A stretch of 64,000 nt of DNA from Williamsia soli (lineage in GTDB: Bacteria > Actinomycetota > Actinomycetes > Mycobacteriales > Mycobacteriaceae). The DNA is taken from the NCBI RefSeq assembly GCF_017377795.1, contig NZ_JAFRDR010000001.1:186001-250000 (forward strand), read 5' to 3'. Positions 42,929 through 51,998 of this stretch are shown piece after piece (the first letter of the stretch is position 1; each line of letters begins with the position of its first letter). The translations under genes were made by a program, and so were the position numbers. The notes below the pieces were generated by a model. It made no database searches. It was not told the DNA's origin and saw only the letters and a program-made list of their open reading frames with translations.

Positions 42929-42960
42929 TTAGCGCTCGCTTATATATGAGCACTCGCTTA
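42929..42960. promoter_or_regulatory. Tandem operators between fadE and the TetR gene
   Basis: TTAGCGCTCGCTTA (42929-42942) and TGAGCACTCGCTTA (42947-42960) are two copies of a TNAGCG-N2-CGCTNA type palindrome with an 18-base period, the second copy with one imperfect half-site. The position in the 123-base divergent region suggests the TetR protein controls both genes. Confidence 0.65.
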
Positions 42961-43014
42961 GGATGCACTCTGCACCGATCTTCGTCAAGATCCCTCGATG
43001 CGAAAGGTGGGCAC

Positions 43015-43605
43015 ATGGTCCAGCAGGTCTCGGACTCGGCGGCGGCAGAGCGAATCAGGCGCGCAGCCATCGAGGCCTTTGCGGAATCGGGGTACGGCGG
43101 AACGTCGACCCGGGAGATCACCAAGCGTCTCGGCATGAGTGCGACGGCGATGTACCCGCATTATCGGTCCAAGGAAGAACTCCTCTTCGTCATCAGTCTC
43201 CAGGGTCACCGGGCAGCACTGGAGGTACTTCAGGTGGCCGACGATCCGGCCGCCGATCATCTCACCCGACTACGTGCGGTCGTTGCCGCCTTCGCAGGTT
43301 GGCAGGCCGAGCAGCGTCAGGTGGCGCGAGTCGTCCAGTACGAGTTGCACGCGTTGACGCCCGAGCACTACCGGACCATCGTCGCGATCCGACGACAGAC
43401 GACGGCGGTCATCGCCGAAATCGTGGAAGGCGGAAAGAAGTCGGGGGAGTTCGACATCGATGATCCCGACGACGTGGTGCTGGCGATCTCATCGCTCTGC
43501 GTGGATGTCTGCCGATGGTTTCCGTCGACCCGACATCGCGATCCCGAACGCCTGGCCCGGACCTATGCCGATCTGGCTGCGCGGTTGGTGTTGGGAGCTC
43601 GGTAG
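43015..43605 (+). CDS. TetR-family regulator, divergent from fadE
   Basis: The 196 aa protein has the TetR helix-turn-helix (T-S-T-R-E-I-T-K-R-L-G-M-S-A-T-A-M-Y-P-H-Y near residues 26-46) and a TetR_C ligand domain with Y-E-L-H-A-L-T-P-E-H-Y-R near 105, a pattern seen in KstR2- and fatty-acid-responsive regulators. ATG 43015 has AAAGG upstream. Acyl-CoA is a likely inducer given the divergent fadE; this is inferred. Confidence 0.88.
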   Translation: MVQQVSDSAAAERIRRAAIEAFAESGYGGTSTREITKRLGMSATAMYPHYRSKEELLFVISLQGHRAALEVLQVADDPAADHLTRLRAVVAAFAGWQAEQRQVARVVQYELHALTPEHYRTIVAIRRQTTAVIAEIVEGGKKSGEFDIDDPDDVVLAISSLCVDVCRWFPSTRHRDPERLARTYADLAARLVLGAR

Positions 43606-43626
43606 ACCGGCGACCAGCGACCCGCC

Positions 43627-43690
43627 CACCCACCCGTTTTTGCGTCGCCCACCGGTTGTTCCAGGTGGTGCGCGCAAATTCGGGTGGGGG
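43627..43690. terminator. Terminator-like inverted repeat after the TetR gene
   Basis: Arms 43627-43653 and 43664-43690 pair imperfectly (CACCCG with CGGGTG, TTTGCG with CGCAAA, CCACC with GGTGG) around a 10-base loop. It lies 22 bases after the TetR stop. Its right arm, CGGGTGGGGGAGG, also occurs with one extra G in the element at 61160-61223, so these belong to one repeat family. Confidence 0.5.
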
Positions 43691-43788
43691 AGGGTGTTGG
43701 AGCCGGGCAGCCCCACCCGTAACCGGTGTTATCGAGCTGAGACCTCTTCAGTGCGGACCTGTAGCTTCGGTCGGATACTGTTGCGCCA

Positions 43789-44754
43789 GTGACTCAAGTT
43801 GCGCGTGTGACGCGTGTGAATAGGACGCTCGTGGCTGCTGCGGCGGCCATCGGGATGTCGACCGGCGCTGTGGCACTGATTCCGACAGTGATGAATCCGG
43901 CGTCGTCGGCCGTGGTGCCGACGGTCTCCGAGGCCGACCTCACCGCCATGTTCAACGCTGCCCAGGACGAGTTCGGTCGCGGCAACGCAACGGCCGGCCT
44001 GAGCAAACTGCGCACCCTGCTCGCCGCCAATCCTCGCGACACCGACGCGCTGGCCCTGCAGGCACTGTGGTCCGACTACTGCGCCGACAGGAACGCGACG
44101 CAGTCGGCGCTGACGTCGCTCGACGCCCTCGACCGAACGCTGGCGCAACGAGTCAGGAACTCGATCTCCGCCATCGACGCAGGCGTGCGGATCGGCCCCG
44201 ACCCCGTGCCGCGGTACTACCCGCAGACCACCGGCATCGTGGTCCTCGGTGCGGGACTCCGGCCCGACGGTGCGCCCACCGACGAGACGGCGAGCAGGCT
44301 CTTCGCTGCCTGGACCCAGGCGATCGTGGCGTACCAATCCCCGATCATCATCTCGGCGGGCGGCTCGCACCATGGCCGAACCGAGGCCACCGTGATGCGC
44401 GACTGGCTGGTTGCGCATGCGCTCCCCGCCACGCGGATACACCTCGAGACGCGCGCCCAGAGCCTGCCGCAGCATGCCGCGCTGGCGGCTGACGCGGTAC
44501 GCGGACTGCGCGTGCGGGAAGTCGTCCTGGTGACCTCGCCCGACGAGATCCGGCGCGCGGCCAGCGACTTCCTGATCGCAGGGGTTCCGGTGGTCGCCGC
44601 GACCACGTCGACCCGCAATCTGGTGACCAACGCGGCACCGCCGTCGAAGGTCAACCAGAAGTCCTTTTATCAAGACGCCGCCCAGGTGGTGGGCATACCG
44701 GCCGAGCGTGGCACCGGGGTTGCGCCACGGGCCTTCATCGCGCCGGCTGCCTGA
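43789..44754 (+). CDS. YdcF-family (DUF218) protein with N-terminal export signal
   Basis: The 321 aa protein has a hydrophobic N-terminal segment (residues 13-33), a helical TPR-like stretch (50-115), and a YdcF/SanA/ElyC domain with T-G-I-V-V-L-G-A-G near 147 and E-T-R-A-Q-S near 223. Members are linked to envelope integrity or bind S-adenosylmethionine, but no general reaction is known. GTG 43789 is uncertain; GTG at 43807 and 43816 are also in frame. Confidence 0.8.
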   Translation: MTQVARVTRVNRTLVAAAAAIGMSTGAVALIPTVMNPASSAVVPTVSEADLTAMFNAAQDEFGRGNATAGLSKLRTLLAANPRDTDALALQALWSDYCADRNATQSALTSLDALDRTLAQRVRNSISAIDAGVRIGPDPVPRYYPQTTGIVVLGAGLRPDGAPTDETASRLFAAWTQAIVAYQSPIIISAGGSHHGRTEATVMRDWLVAHALPATRIHLETRAQSLPQHAALAADAVRGLRVREVVLVTSPDEIRRAASDFLIAGVPVVAATTSTRNLVTNAAPPSKVNQKSFYQDAAQVVGIPAERGTGVAPRAFIAPAA

Positions 44755-44768
44755 TCGGCGCTGCCGAC

Positions 44769-45512
44769 TCAGGCGGCGGGCACCGACCGGAAGTGACTGA
44801 TGATGCGGCCCTCCGCATAGACGTGGAACGCAAGCCCGGGAGGCTGGGTTTCGTTGATCACGTCCGAACCCTCGAACGGCAGATTGAGCGTCGATGACAC
44901 CCCGGGGGCCAGGCACAACGGCCGGCCTGCGAACGCGGTGACCGCGCCGGTGTGGGCATGTCCGCACAGGAACGCGACGATGTTGGGGTGCTTGTCGACC
45001 AGCGCGATGAGCCGTTCCTCACCCGACTGCCGGATGGTGTCCATGAACGGCATCTGCAGCGTGACCGGCGGATGGTGGAACGCCACGAACACCGGGATGT
45101 GAGACCCTGCCCCCGCGATCTGCGCATCCATCCAGGTGAGGGTGTCGTCGTCGAGACGACCCTCGTTCTGGCCGGGGATCGAGCTGTCACACATCAGGAA
45201 CAGTGCGCCCGCGATCATCTGTGAGTAGTTGAGCGGACCGGTCTCGGTGGTCCCGCGCAGCAGCGCGTGCCCGAATTCGCCGCGGACGTCGTGGTTGCCG
45301 GGTAGCACCAGCATCGGCAGCGGGGTGATCAGGGTTGCCGCGGCTTCCTCGTACTCGCTCTGGCGACCGTCGTCGGCGATGTCGCCGGTGACGACCAGCG
45401 CGTCGATGCCGTCGGCCCGGCGGTTGATGTAGTCCAGGACCGAGGTGACCCGATCGCGTCCGCCGGCGGTGCCGTTGAAATGCAGATCGCTGATGTGCGC
45501 GACGACGAGCAC
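44769..45512 (-). CDS. Calcineurin-like phosphodiesterase, CpdA/Rv0805 type
   Basis: This 247 aa protein has all motifs of class III cyclic nucleotide phosphodiesterases: D-L-H (9-11... D9, H11), G-D-I-A-D-D at 43-48, G-N-H-D at 72-75, H-H at 146-147 and G-H-A-H at 184-187. It would use two metals to hydrolyse 3',5'-cAMP or related phosphodiesters, as does M. tuberculosis Rv0805. GTG 45512 has GGAG just upstream. It follows ligD on the same strand after 185 bases, with no apparent functional link. Confidence 0.9.
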   Translation of the reverse strand: MLVVAHISDLHFNGTAGGRDRVTSVLDYINRRADGIDALVVTGDIADDGRQSEYEEAAATLITPLPMLVLPGNHDVRGEFGHALLRGTTETGPLNYSQMIAGALFLMCDSSIPGQNEGRLDDDTLTWMDAQIAGAGSHIPVFVAFHHPPVTLQMPFMDTIRQSGEERLIALVDKHPNIVAFLCGHAHTGAVTAFAGRPLCLAPGVSSTLNLPFEGSDVINETQPPGLAFHVYAEGRIISHFRSVPAA

Positions 45513-45697
45513 GTGCTCTCCTCCAAGTCTTGTGGTCCAGCGTGAACGCGTGCTCCGGCGTCGGCTCCGGCTCTGCCTTCGTTCGGCTCGAGTCCGGCTC
45601 CGGCCACGCCATCGTGTCGGCTGGGCAACGCTCTGACTGCTACCTGTGTACGACCGTAACGTTTGGCCCCGCGCAGGTCACATTCTCCCGGCGATAC

Positions 45698-48043
45698 TCA
45701 CAGGTCACCGGGCAGCTTGTCCCGGCGGATACCCCGCCACGACGGGTGACGCAGATGACCCGCGGTGGTCCAGTCCATGAATCTCACATCGGCGACCAAC
45801 TTCGGCAGCACCCAGACGGCGTCGGCCGAAACCTTGCGGTCGAGGGTGTCGAGAAAGGGGGAGGTCTTGCGACGCAGGGGTTCCAGTTCGGTCATCAGAG
45901 CATCGAGTTGGCTGTCGCTGAAACCCGTCCCGACCCGCCCCACATAGCGAAGCCCGGTCTCCTCGGGCAGACCCATCAGCAATGACCCGATGCGAGCGCC
46001 CCGGCCCCCTTTGCCCGGACGCCACCCGCCGATCACCACTTCGATGTCGCTCCAGTTCTTCTGCTTGAGCCACGTCTTCGATCGCCGGCCCTGCTGGTAG
46101 GTGGAATCGCGGCGTTTGGCGACCACACCCTCCCAGCCGCGATCGCGGCTCGTGGCGATGGCAACCGACCCCGGCCCATCGAGCAGGGGCGGGAGTTGGA
46201 CGAGGTCGGAGCGAAAAGCCTTGGCGATCTCTTCCAGCAATCCTCGCCGGTCCTCCCACTTGAGCTTCAGCAGCGACGACCCGTTGAGGTAAAGAATGTC
46301 GAAGAGCAGCAGTTTGACGTCGACATCCCCGATCTCGCTGCGGCCGGCGAGACGGGTGAAGTTGGTCCGGCCCTGTTCGTCGAAGGCCACGACCTCCCCG
46401 TCCAGCACCACATCGAGCAGGCCCAGGTCGTCGCCGATGGTGTGCAGTGACGGGAAGTCCTTGGTCATGTCGATGCCGGACCGTGACGTCAGCCGGAGCT
46501 TGCCGTCGATGTAACGCAACAGGATTCGATATCCATCCCACTTGCCTTCGAATGCCCATGTGTCGCCGGTCAATTTCTCGATGGACTCGTCGGTGGCCAG
46601 CATCGGCCGCGGGTCACGCAGGCTGTCAGGCACGATCGGGCGCGGCTCGTCGGACATCAGGTGAGCCAGCCAGTTCTTGTCGCCGGTCTTGATCAGGGCA
46701 TACCGGCCCTGGACACGCTCCCCGTGCAAGCGCACGATGATCTCTTTGTCGCGCCACTTCTCGGTCTCATAGGTGCCTCGGTCCCAGATCTCGACATGGC
46801 CACCGCCGTACTCTCCGGCGGGGATGTCACCCTCGAAGTCGCCGTAGTCGATCGGGTGGTCTTCGGTCTGGACGGCGAGGCGGTTCTTGTCCCCCTCGAG
46901 TGGCAGGTTCTTGGGTATCGCCCACGACACCAGCACTCCGTTGCGTTCGAGCCGGAAGTCGTAGTGCAGCCGACGGGCGTGGTGTTCCTGGATCACGAAC
47001 ATCGGGCCTTCGGCGCGGTCGTCGTCGGATCTCGTGTTACCGAACGGCTCCGGCGTCTTGGTCTCGTCTCGCTTGCGCCGGTACTCGCCGAGGTCGACAA
47101 CGTCGGTGTCCGCGGCTGTCGTGGCCTGTGGAATCGGAGCCGAGCCGGTGGCGGACACATCCTCCAGGCCGGTGAGCAGATCGCCGAACTCGTCGAGTCG
47201 GGCCGTCATCTCGTCGAACATGATGTGCCGGATTTCTTTGTCTTCCAACTCTTCCCACGCACGGGGTGCGGCTACCCGGGGCTCGTCGCGGCCACGCATC
47301 GAATACGGGGCGAGCGTCGTCTTCGACGCGCTGTTCTGGCTCCAGTCGACGAAGACGCGGCCACCGCGCACCGACTTCGTCATCTGTGCGGTCACCAGGT
47401 CCGGGCTTTCCGACTGCAGTTGGTTCGCGATCTGCTTGGCGACCTTGCGCGCCGAGTCGGCGGAGATCGGGGCGTCGAGCCGGAAGTAGACGTGAATGCC
47501 TTTGGAGCCGCTCGTCACCGGGAAGCTACGCAACCCGATCCCGTCGAGCATCTCTCTGATACGCAACGCGACACTCGCGCACTGGAACAGGGTGACGTCG
47601 GGTCCGGGGTCGAGATCGAGGACGACGCGGTCGGTCATCCGATCCTGTTTGTACGACACACCCGCAGCGTCGGAGCCGAGCGTCCACTGCGGGACGTGTA
47701 GTTCGAGCGCAGCCTGCTGGGCCAGCCAGACGAGTTCGGCGCGCGACGAGAGAACCGGGTAGACGACGCTACGGTCGCTGTGTTCGAGCTGCACCCGGCC
47801 CACCCATTCCGGTGCGTGGCCCGGCAGGTTCTTTTCGAAGAACGGGGTGCTCTCGACCCCGTCGGGCCAGCGTTTACGGGTCACCGGCCGGTCACGGATA
47901 TGCGGCAACATCACGTCGGAGATCTCGCTGTAGTACTCGATGACCTGTGCCTTGATGGTCCCCGTTGCGGGGTAAAGCACCTTGTCGAGGTGGGTCACCG
48001 AGATGGTGTGCCCGTCGACGTCGAGGCTGTTACGGCTGGGCAT
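45698..48043 (-). CDS. ligD: ATP-dependent DNA ligase D (multifunctional NHEJ enzyme)
   Basis: The 781 aa protein has the mycobacterial domain order: polymerase/primase at residues 1-290 (catalytic D-L-D-P), 3'-phosphoesterase near 345-470 (E-H-H-A-R-R-L-H-Y-D-F-R-L), and ATP-dependent ligase near 490-770 with the adenylated lysine in E-G-K-W-D-G-Y-R. It fills, trims and seals broken ends in non-homologous end joining with Ku. ATG 48043, with AAAGG 7 bases upstream, is preferred to a longer frame that would overlap ku. It diverges from ku across 61 bases. Confidence 0.95.
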   Translation of the reverse strand: MPSRNSLDVDGHTISVTHLDKVLYPATGTIKAQVIEYYSEISDVMLPHIRDRPVTRKRWPDGVESTPFFEKNLPGHAPEWVGRVQLEHSDRSVVYPVLSSRAELVWLAQQAALELHVPQWTLGSDAAGVSYKQDRMTDRVVLDLDPGPDVTLFQCASVALRIREMLDGIGLRSFPVTSGSKGIHVYFRLDAPISADSARKVAKQIANQLQSESPDLVTAQMTKSVRGGRVFVDWSQNSASKTTLAPYSMRGRDEPRVAAPRAWEELEDKEIRHIMFDEMTARLDEFGDLLTGLEDVSATGSAPIPQATTAADTDVVDLGEYRRKRDETKTPEPFGNTRSDDDRAEGPMFVIQEHHARRLHYDFRLERNGVLVSWAIPKNLPLEGDKNRLAVQTEDHPIDYGDFEGDIPAGEYGGGHVEIWDRGTYETEKWRDKEIIVRLHGERVQGRYALIKTGDKNWLAHLMSDEPRPIVPDSLRDPRPMLATDESIEKLTGDTWAFEGKWDGYRILLRYIDGKLRLTSRSGIDMTKDFPSLHTIGDDLGLLDVVLDGEVVAFDEQGRTNFTRLAGRSEIGDVDVKLLLFDILYLNGSSLLKLKWEDRRGLLEEIAKAFRSDLVQLPPLLDGPGSVAIATSRDRGWEGVVAKRRDSTYQQGRRSKTWLKQKNWSDIEVVIGGWRPGKGGRGARIGSLLMGLPEETGLRYVGRVGTGFSDSQLDALMTELEPLRRKTSPFLDTLDRKVSADAVWVLPKLVADVRFMDWTTAGHLRHPSWRGIRRDKLPGDL

Positions 48044-48104
48044 GACCCGACCTTTCCCGCGCCAGGGGGCTGCGTCAAATGGCCGATACCTGCACAATGA
48101 CGAT

Positions 48105-49037
48105 ATGCGTTCGATTTGGAAGGGCGATCTCAGCTTTGGCCTGGTCAATGTGCCGGTCAAGGTGTACTCGGCGACGGAGAGTCATGACCGGAAGTCGCAT
48201 CAGGTCGATTCGAAGGACGGGACCCGGATCCGGTACCGCAAGGTCCGTGAAGGAACGGACGACGAGGTCGAGTTCTCGTCCATCGCGAACGCCTACGAGA
48301 GCGAGGCCGGCGAGACCGTGGTCCTGACCAAGGACGACCTCTCCGAGTTGCCCGTGCAACGCAGCCCCGAGATCTCGATCACCGACTTCGTGCCGGTCGA
48401 CCAGGTCGATCCCATCTTCTTCGACAAGCCGTACTACCTCGAGCCCGCGAGCAAATCGCCCAAGGCCTATGCGCTGATGCGGGAAGCGCTGCAGGAAACC
48501 GACCGACTGGCCATCGCCACGTTCACCCTCCGCAACCGCACCCGTCTGGCTGCTCTGCGGGTCGTCGGCAACGTCCTGACCTTGCAGACCTTGCTGTGGC
48601 CCGACGAGGTGCGGGAGGCGGCCTTCCCTTCGCTCGACGAGTCACCGGACCTCAAGCCCCAAGAATTGAAGATGGCTGCCTCGCTCATCGAATCGATGTC
48701 AGGTGACTTCGACCCCCAGCAGTACGAAGACACCTACCAGTTGGAGCTGAGCAAGCTCATCGAGGCGAAGGCCGAGGGCACCGAGGCGTTCAGCGCACCG
48801 GAGAAGGCCGACGATGACGATGACGACTCGGAGGTCGCGGACCTGCTGGCCGCCTTGCGTGCGTCGGTGAAGGACCGGGGAGGGTCTGCGTCCGCAGACT
48901 CCGAGGACGACGAAGACGAGGACGCGCCGAAGAAGGCGCCCGCGAAGAAAGCGGCCGCCAAGAAGGCCCCCGCCAAGAAGGCAGCAGCCAAGAAAGCGCC
49001 GGCCAAGAAGGCGCCTGCCAAACGCAAGGCCGGCTGA
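48105..49037 (+). CDS. ku: Ku DNA end-binding protein
   Basis: This 310 aa protein is a bacterial Ku homodimer subunit: M-R-S-I-W-K-G-D-L-S-F-G-L-V-N-V-P-V-K at the start, the bridge-and-pillar core to about residue 255, an acidic segment (D-D-D-D-D near 260 and D-E-D-E-D near 280), and a Lys/Ala/Pro-rich tail of repeated K-K-A-P-A units. The tail resembles that of mycobacterial and other Ku proteins that bind DNA and recruit LigD. ATG 48105 is at the conserved N-terminus. Confidence 0.95.
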   Translation: MRSIWKGDLSFGLVNVPVKVYSATESHDRKSHQVDSKDGTRIRYRKVREGTDDEVEFSSIANAYESEAGETVVLTKDDLSELPVQRSPEISITDFVPVDQVDPIFFDKPYYLEPASKSPKAYALMREALQETDRLAIATFTLRNRTRLAALRVVGNVLTLQTLLWPDEVREAAFPSLDESPDLKPQELKMAASLIESMSGDFDPQQYEDTYQLELSKLIEAKAEGTEAFSAPEKADDDDDDSEVADLLAALRASVKDRGGSASADSEDDEDEDAPKKAPAKKAAAKKAPAKKAAAKKAPAKKAPAKRKAG

Positions 49038-49059
49038 GAACCTCCGTTTCCGACGGTCT

Positions 49060-51936
49060 GTGCTGCCCGAGATCGGCGCGCTCTGGCAATCTGGACACAT
49101 CACACGCAAAGCAGTAGGACCAGACCTCGGTGACGTCGCAGCGCCGCCGAAAGACACCCGTGCCCGCAGACGGGTCACCGCCGTCGAGATCGCCGAGGCC
49201 GCGGCCCTGGCCGATGTCGCCGCGGCCATCTGCGTCCTGAGCCGGGTCCTGCCGATCGGAGGAGCGGCGTCGTTGGTCGCCTCGGTGCCGTACGCGATCC
49301 TTGCAGGCAGGCGCCGGTTCCGCGTCAGCCTCCTGGCGGCGTTCACCGGCTGGGTCGTCGCATTCCTCTTCGGTGGGGTGACCGCGGCGAATCTCGTTGG
49401 CAGCGCAGCCGTTTTCGGAACGCTGGTCGGTATCGCCTTTCGTCGCAGCTGGAAAGCGCCGCGAGTCACGCTCTCCGCCTTCCTCTTCCTGGCGATTCCG
49501 TCGTCGGCGATCGCGACCGGACTCATCGCACTCTTGACCGACTACCGCGAGTTCATGATCACCCAGATCCGCAACGGCTGGCAGGGCACCGAGCGGGTGA
49601 TGAACAACGCGGGCTTCGAATCGGCCACCGCGATCATCGACCCGGCGGTCACGTGGTGCCTGAGGTACTGGTGGATTGCGATCCCGGCAGCTGGTGTCGT
49701 GGGCGTGACCCTGTCGGGCCTGGCTGTCTACGTGGTACTGAAGGGTCCGGTGCCCGGGATGATCGCCCGTCTGGGAGCCCCGCACACCGACAACAGGATC
49801 GATGAACACGGGCCGGTGGCGCCGTTGCCGCTGCAGTTGCGTGGGGTGGGCGTGCAGTACCCGGGCGCGGCGGTACCGGCGATCCACGACGTGTCGATGA
49901 GACTCGGCGCCGGAGAGGTCGTCGCGGTGACCGGGCCTAACGGAGTCGGGAAATCCACTCTCGCAAGGGTCGTCGCGGGTCGGGCCCCGACCGCAGGCAC
50001 CGTCGAGCGTCCCGGAGCTGTCGGGTTGGGCAAGCGCGGCGGCACCGCGGTGATCAGCCAGCGGCCGGAGACGCAGGTACTGGGCATGGTGGTCGCCGAC
50101 GACCTCGCCTGGGGCAATCCGCAGCTGACCGAGGACCAGATGACCGTTCTGCTCGATCGGGTCGGCCTGTCGGGGATGCTGACGCGGGAGACGACAACGC
50201 TGTCCGGTGGTCAGCTCCAGCGACTGGCGATCGCAGCCGCGCTGTCGCGGGAACCGGCGGTACTCATCAGCGACGAGTCGACGGCGATGGTCGACCAGGA
50301 CGGTCGCCGGGCTGTGATCGGTGTTTTCCGGGAGCTCGCCGACAGCGGCGACACCGCGGTCCTGCAGATCACCCACGACGTGGGCGAGGCCTCGCTTGCA
50401 GACCGTGAGGTGGTGCTCGACTCGAGCCACCGCGACGCCGGTGCCGAACTGCTCAGCCCCAGCCGGGGGATCGGGCACATCCACGGTGCGCATGTCGGTC
50501 TGTACGACGTCGGCTACGCCCACGACGCCGGAACCCCTTGGCACAACCAGATCTTCAGCGGACTCAACCTACAGATCGCGGCCGGTTCTGCCGTCCTGAT
50601 CACCGGACCGAATGGTGCAGGCAAGTCGACGCTCGCCAGGGTTCTCACCGGACTGCAACCGCCCACCAGCGGGTCGGTGATGGTCGACGGGGCGCAGGTC
50701 CGCAACGGCCGGAAACACGCGTTGCTCGGGTTCCAGTACTCCCGATTGCAGCTGGTCCGGTCGAAGGTGCGGTCCGACATCCGAGACGCCGCGGGCGTCG
50801 ATGACACCGCGGTGAACGTCGCCCTCATCGAACTCGGCCTCAATCCCGCCGTGCTCGGCGACGCGCTCGTCGATCAGCTCTCCGTCGGCCAGCAACGCCG
50901 GGTGGCCCTCGCCGGTCTGTTGGCCTGCCGGCCGCGTCTGCTGGTGCTCGACGAACCGCTCGCCGGTCTCGACACCCCGGCCCGCGCGGCGATGGTGCGG
51001 GCACTGGCCAGGGTCAAGGCATCCGGCACCACGCTCATCGTGATCTCGCACGACGTCGGCGAGCTCACCGAACTCGTGGACCGGACCATCGTCGTGGACA
51101 GGGGGACCATCGACGGACAACCGGTCGCCCCGGCCCCGGATCCGTCGACACTGAAGTCGACGGCAAACCTGGCGAGCGTCGTGCGGACGCTTCCGAACCC
51201 CTCGCCCGCCCGAGGATGGTGGGTCGGCACCAAGCTGATGATGCTGGCGGCGATAGCGGTCATGTTCGCGCTGGAGCCGACCTGGCTCAGCGTGGCGGTG
51301 GGAGCGGGGATCGCGACGGGGTGGACCCTGCTCGGCAGGGTGCCGCGCGCGGCGCTCCCCAGGCTGCCACTGTGGCTCATCTGGATCACCCTGTTCGGCG
51401 GACTGATCACCGCGCTCGGCGGAGCCGATCCGTATGTCACGGTGGCCGGGGTCGAATTGGGTCTGGGCGGGGCGTCCTACTGGGGAATCCTGATCTCGAT
51501 GACGGTGCTGTCGCTGTACAGCGCGCTGCTGTTCTGCTGGACCACTCCCATGGTCGAGATCCCCTCGTTCGCCCAGCGATTGGTGGGTTGGGCCGAGCGG
51601 GTGGGGATCCCGGCCCAGTCGGCTGCGGTGTCGGTCGCGCTCGCGTTGCGGCTGTGCCCCTTCCTGATCAGCGACTTCCGTACGTTGTTGCAGACCATCG
51701 CGCAACGCAAACCCGAACACAAACAGAGTGTGACCGAGCGGATCAACGGCTGGGCGGCCTGCCTGCCGGTCGTCTGCTCGCTGGCGGTGCAGAACGGCCG
51801 TGAGCTCGCGGCGGCCATCGAGGCCAGGGGCGGGATCGGATCAGTTGCACGCATCGACCGGAGTCCGAGATTTATCGACCTCGTCGTGCTTATCGTGGTG
51901 CTCGGGTCGGTCGGCGCGGTGATCACCCTGGGCTGA
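49060..51936 (+). CDS. Single-chain ECF-type ABC transporter (S-like, two ATPases and T component fused)
   Basis: The 958 aa protein joins four modules. Residues 40-240 are membrane helices resembling the DUF2232/YybS substrate-type component. ATPase 1 (about 260-470) has G-P-N-G-V-G-K-S-T, L-S-G-G-Q-L-Q-R and a Walker B ending D-E-S. ATPase 2 (about 480-690) has G-P-N-G-A-G-K-S-T, a degenerate signature L-S-V-G-Q-Q-R-R and V-L-D-E-P. Residues 715-958 are an EcfT-like transmembrane protein with A-I-E-A-R-G near the end. In M. tuberculosis the corresponding parts appear to be split over Rv2326c and Rv2325c. ECF systems import vitamins or metal ions; the substrate is unknown. GTG 49060 is the working start, 22 bases after ku. 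Confidence 0.85.
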   Translation: MLPEIGALWQSGHITRKAVGPDLGDVAAPPKDTRARRRVTAVEIAEAAALADVAAAICVLSRVLPIGGAASLVASVPYAILAGRRRFRVSLLAAFTGWVVAFLFGGVTAANLVGSAAVFGTLVGIAFRRSWKAPRVTLSAFLFLAIPSSAIATGLIALLTDYREFMITQIRNGWQGTERVMNNAGFESATAIIDPAVTWCLRYWWIAIPAAGVVGVTLSGLAVYVVLKGPVPGMIARLGAPHTDNRIDEHGPVAPLPLQLRGVGVQYPGAAVPAIHDVSMRLGAGEVVAVTGPNGVGKSTLARVVAGRAPTAGTVERPGAVGLGKRGGTAVISQRPETQVLGMVVADDLAWGNPQLTEDQMTVLLDRVGLSGMLTRETTTLSGGQLQRLAIAAALSREPAVLISDESTAMVDQDGRRAVIGVFRELADSGDTAVLQITHDVGEASLADREVVLDSSHRDAGAELLSPSRGIGHIHGAHVGLYDVGYAHDAGTPWHNQIFSGLNLQIAAGSAVLITGPNGAGKSTLARVLTGLQPPTSGSVMVDGAQVRNGRKHALLGFQYSRLQLVRSKVRSDIRDAAGVDDTAVNVALIELGLNPAVLGDALVDQLSVGQQRRVALAGLLACRPRLLVLDEPLAGLDTPARAAMVRALARVKASGTTLIVISHDVGELTELVDRTIVVDRGTIDGQPVAPAPDPSTLKSTANLASVVRTLPNPSPARGWWVGTKLMMLAAIAVMFALEPTWLSVAVGAGIATGWTLLGRVPRAALPRLPLWLIWITLFGGLITALGGADPYVTVAGVELGLGGASYWGILISMTVLSLYSALLFCWTTPMVEIPSFAQRLVGWAERVGIPAQSAAVSVALALRLCPFLISDFRTLLQTIAQRKPEHKQSVTERINGWAACLPVVCSLAVQNGRELAAAIEARGGIGSVARIDRSPRFIDLVVLIVVLGSVGAVITLG

Positions 51937-51998
51937 TTGCGGGTCCGGGTCGGGGTCGGGCGAGCACCGGCCGATGTCGACCACCTGGGAGTACTCGT

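Noticed and set aside
45513-45697. Short repeats of CGGCTCCGG between ligD and the phosphodiesterase gene
   Set aside because: The copies are few and short in a GC-rich background; no array or hairpin of note.
48898-49034. Possible tandem repeat at the end of ku
   Set aside because: It is the coding sequence of the Lys/Ala/Pro-rich tail, a normal feature of Ku in this group, not an independent repeat.
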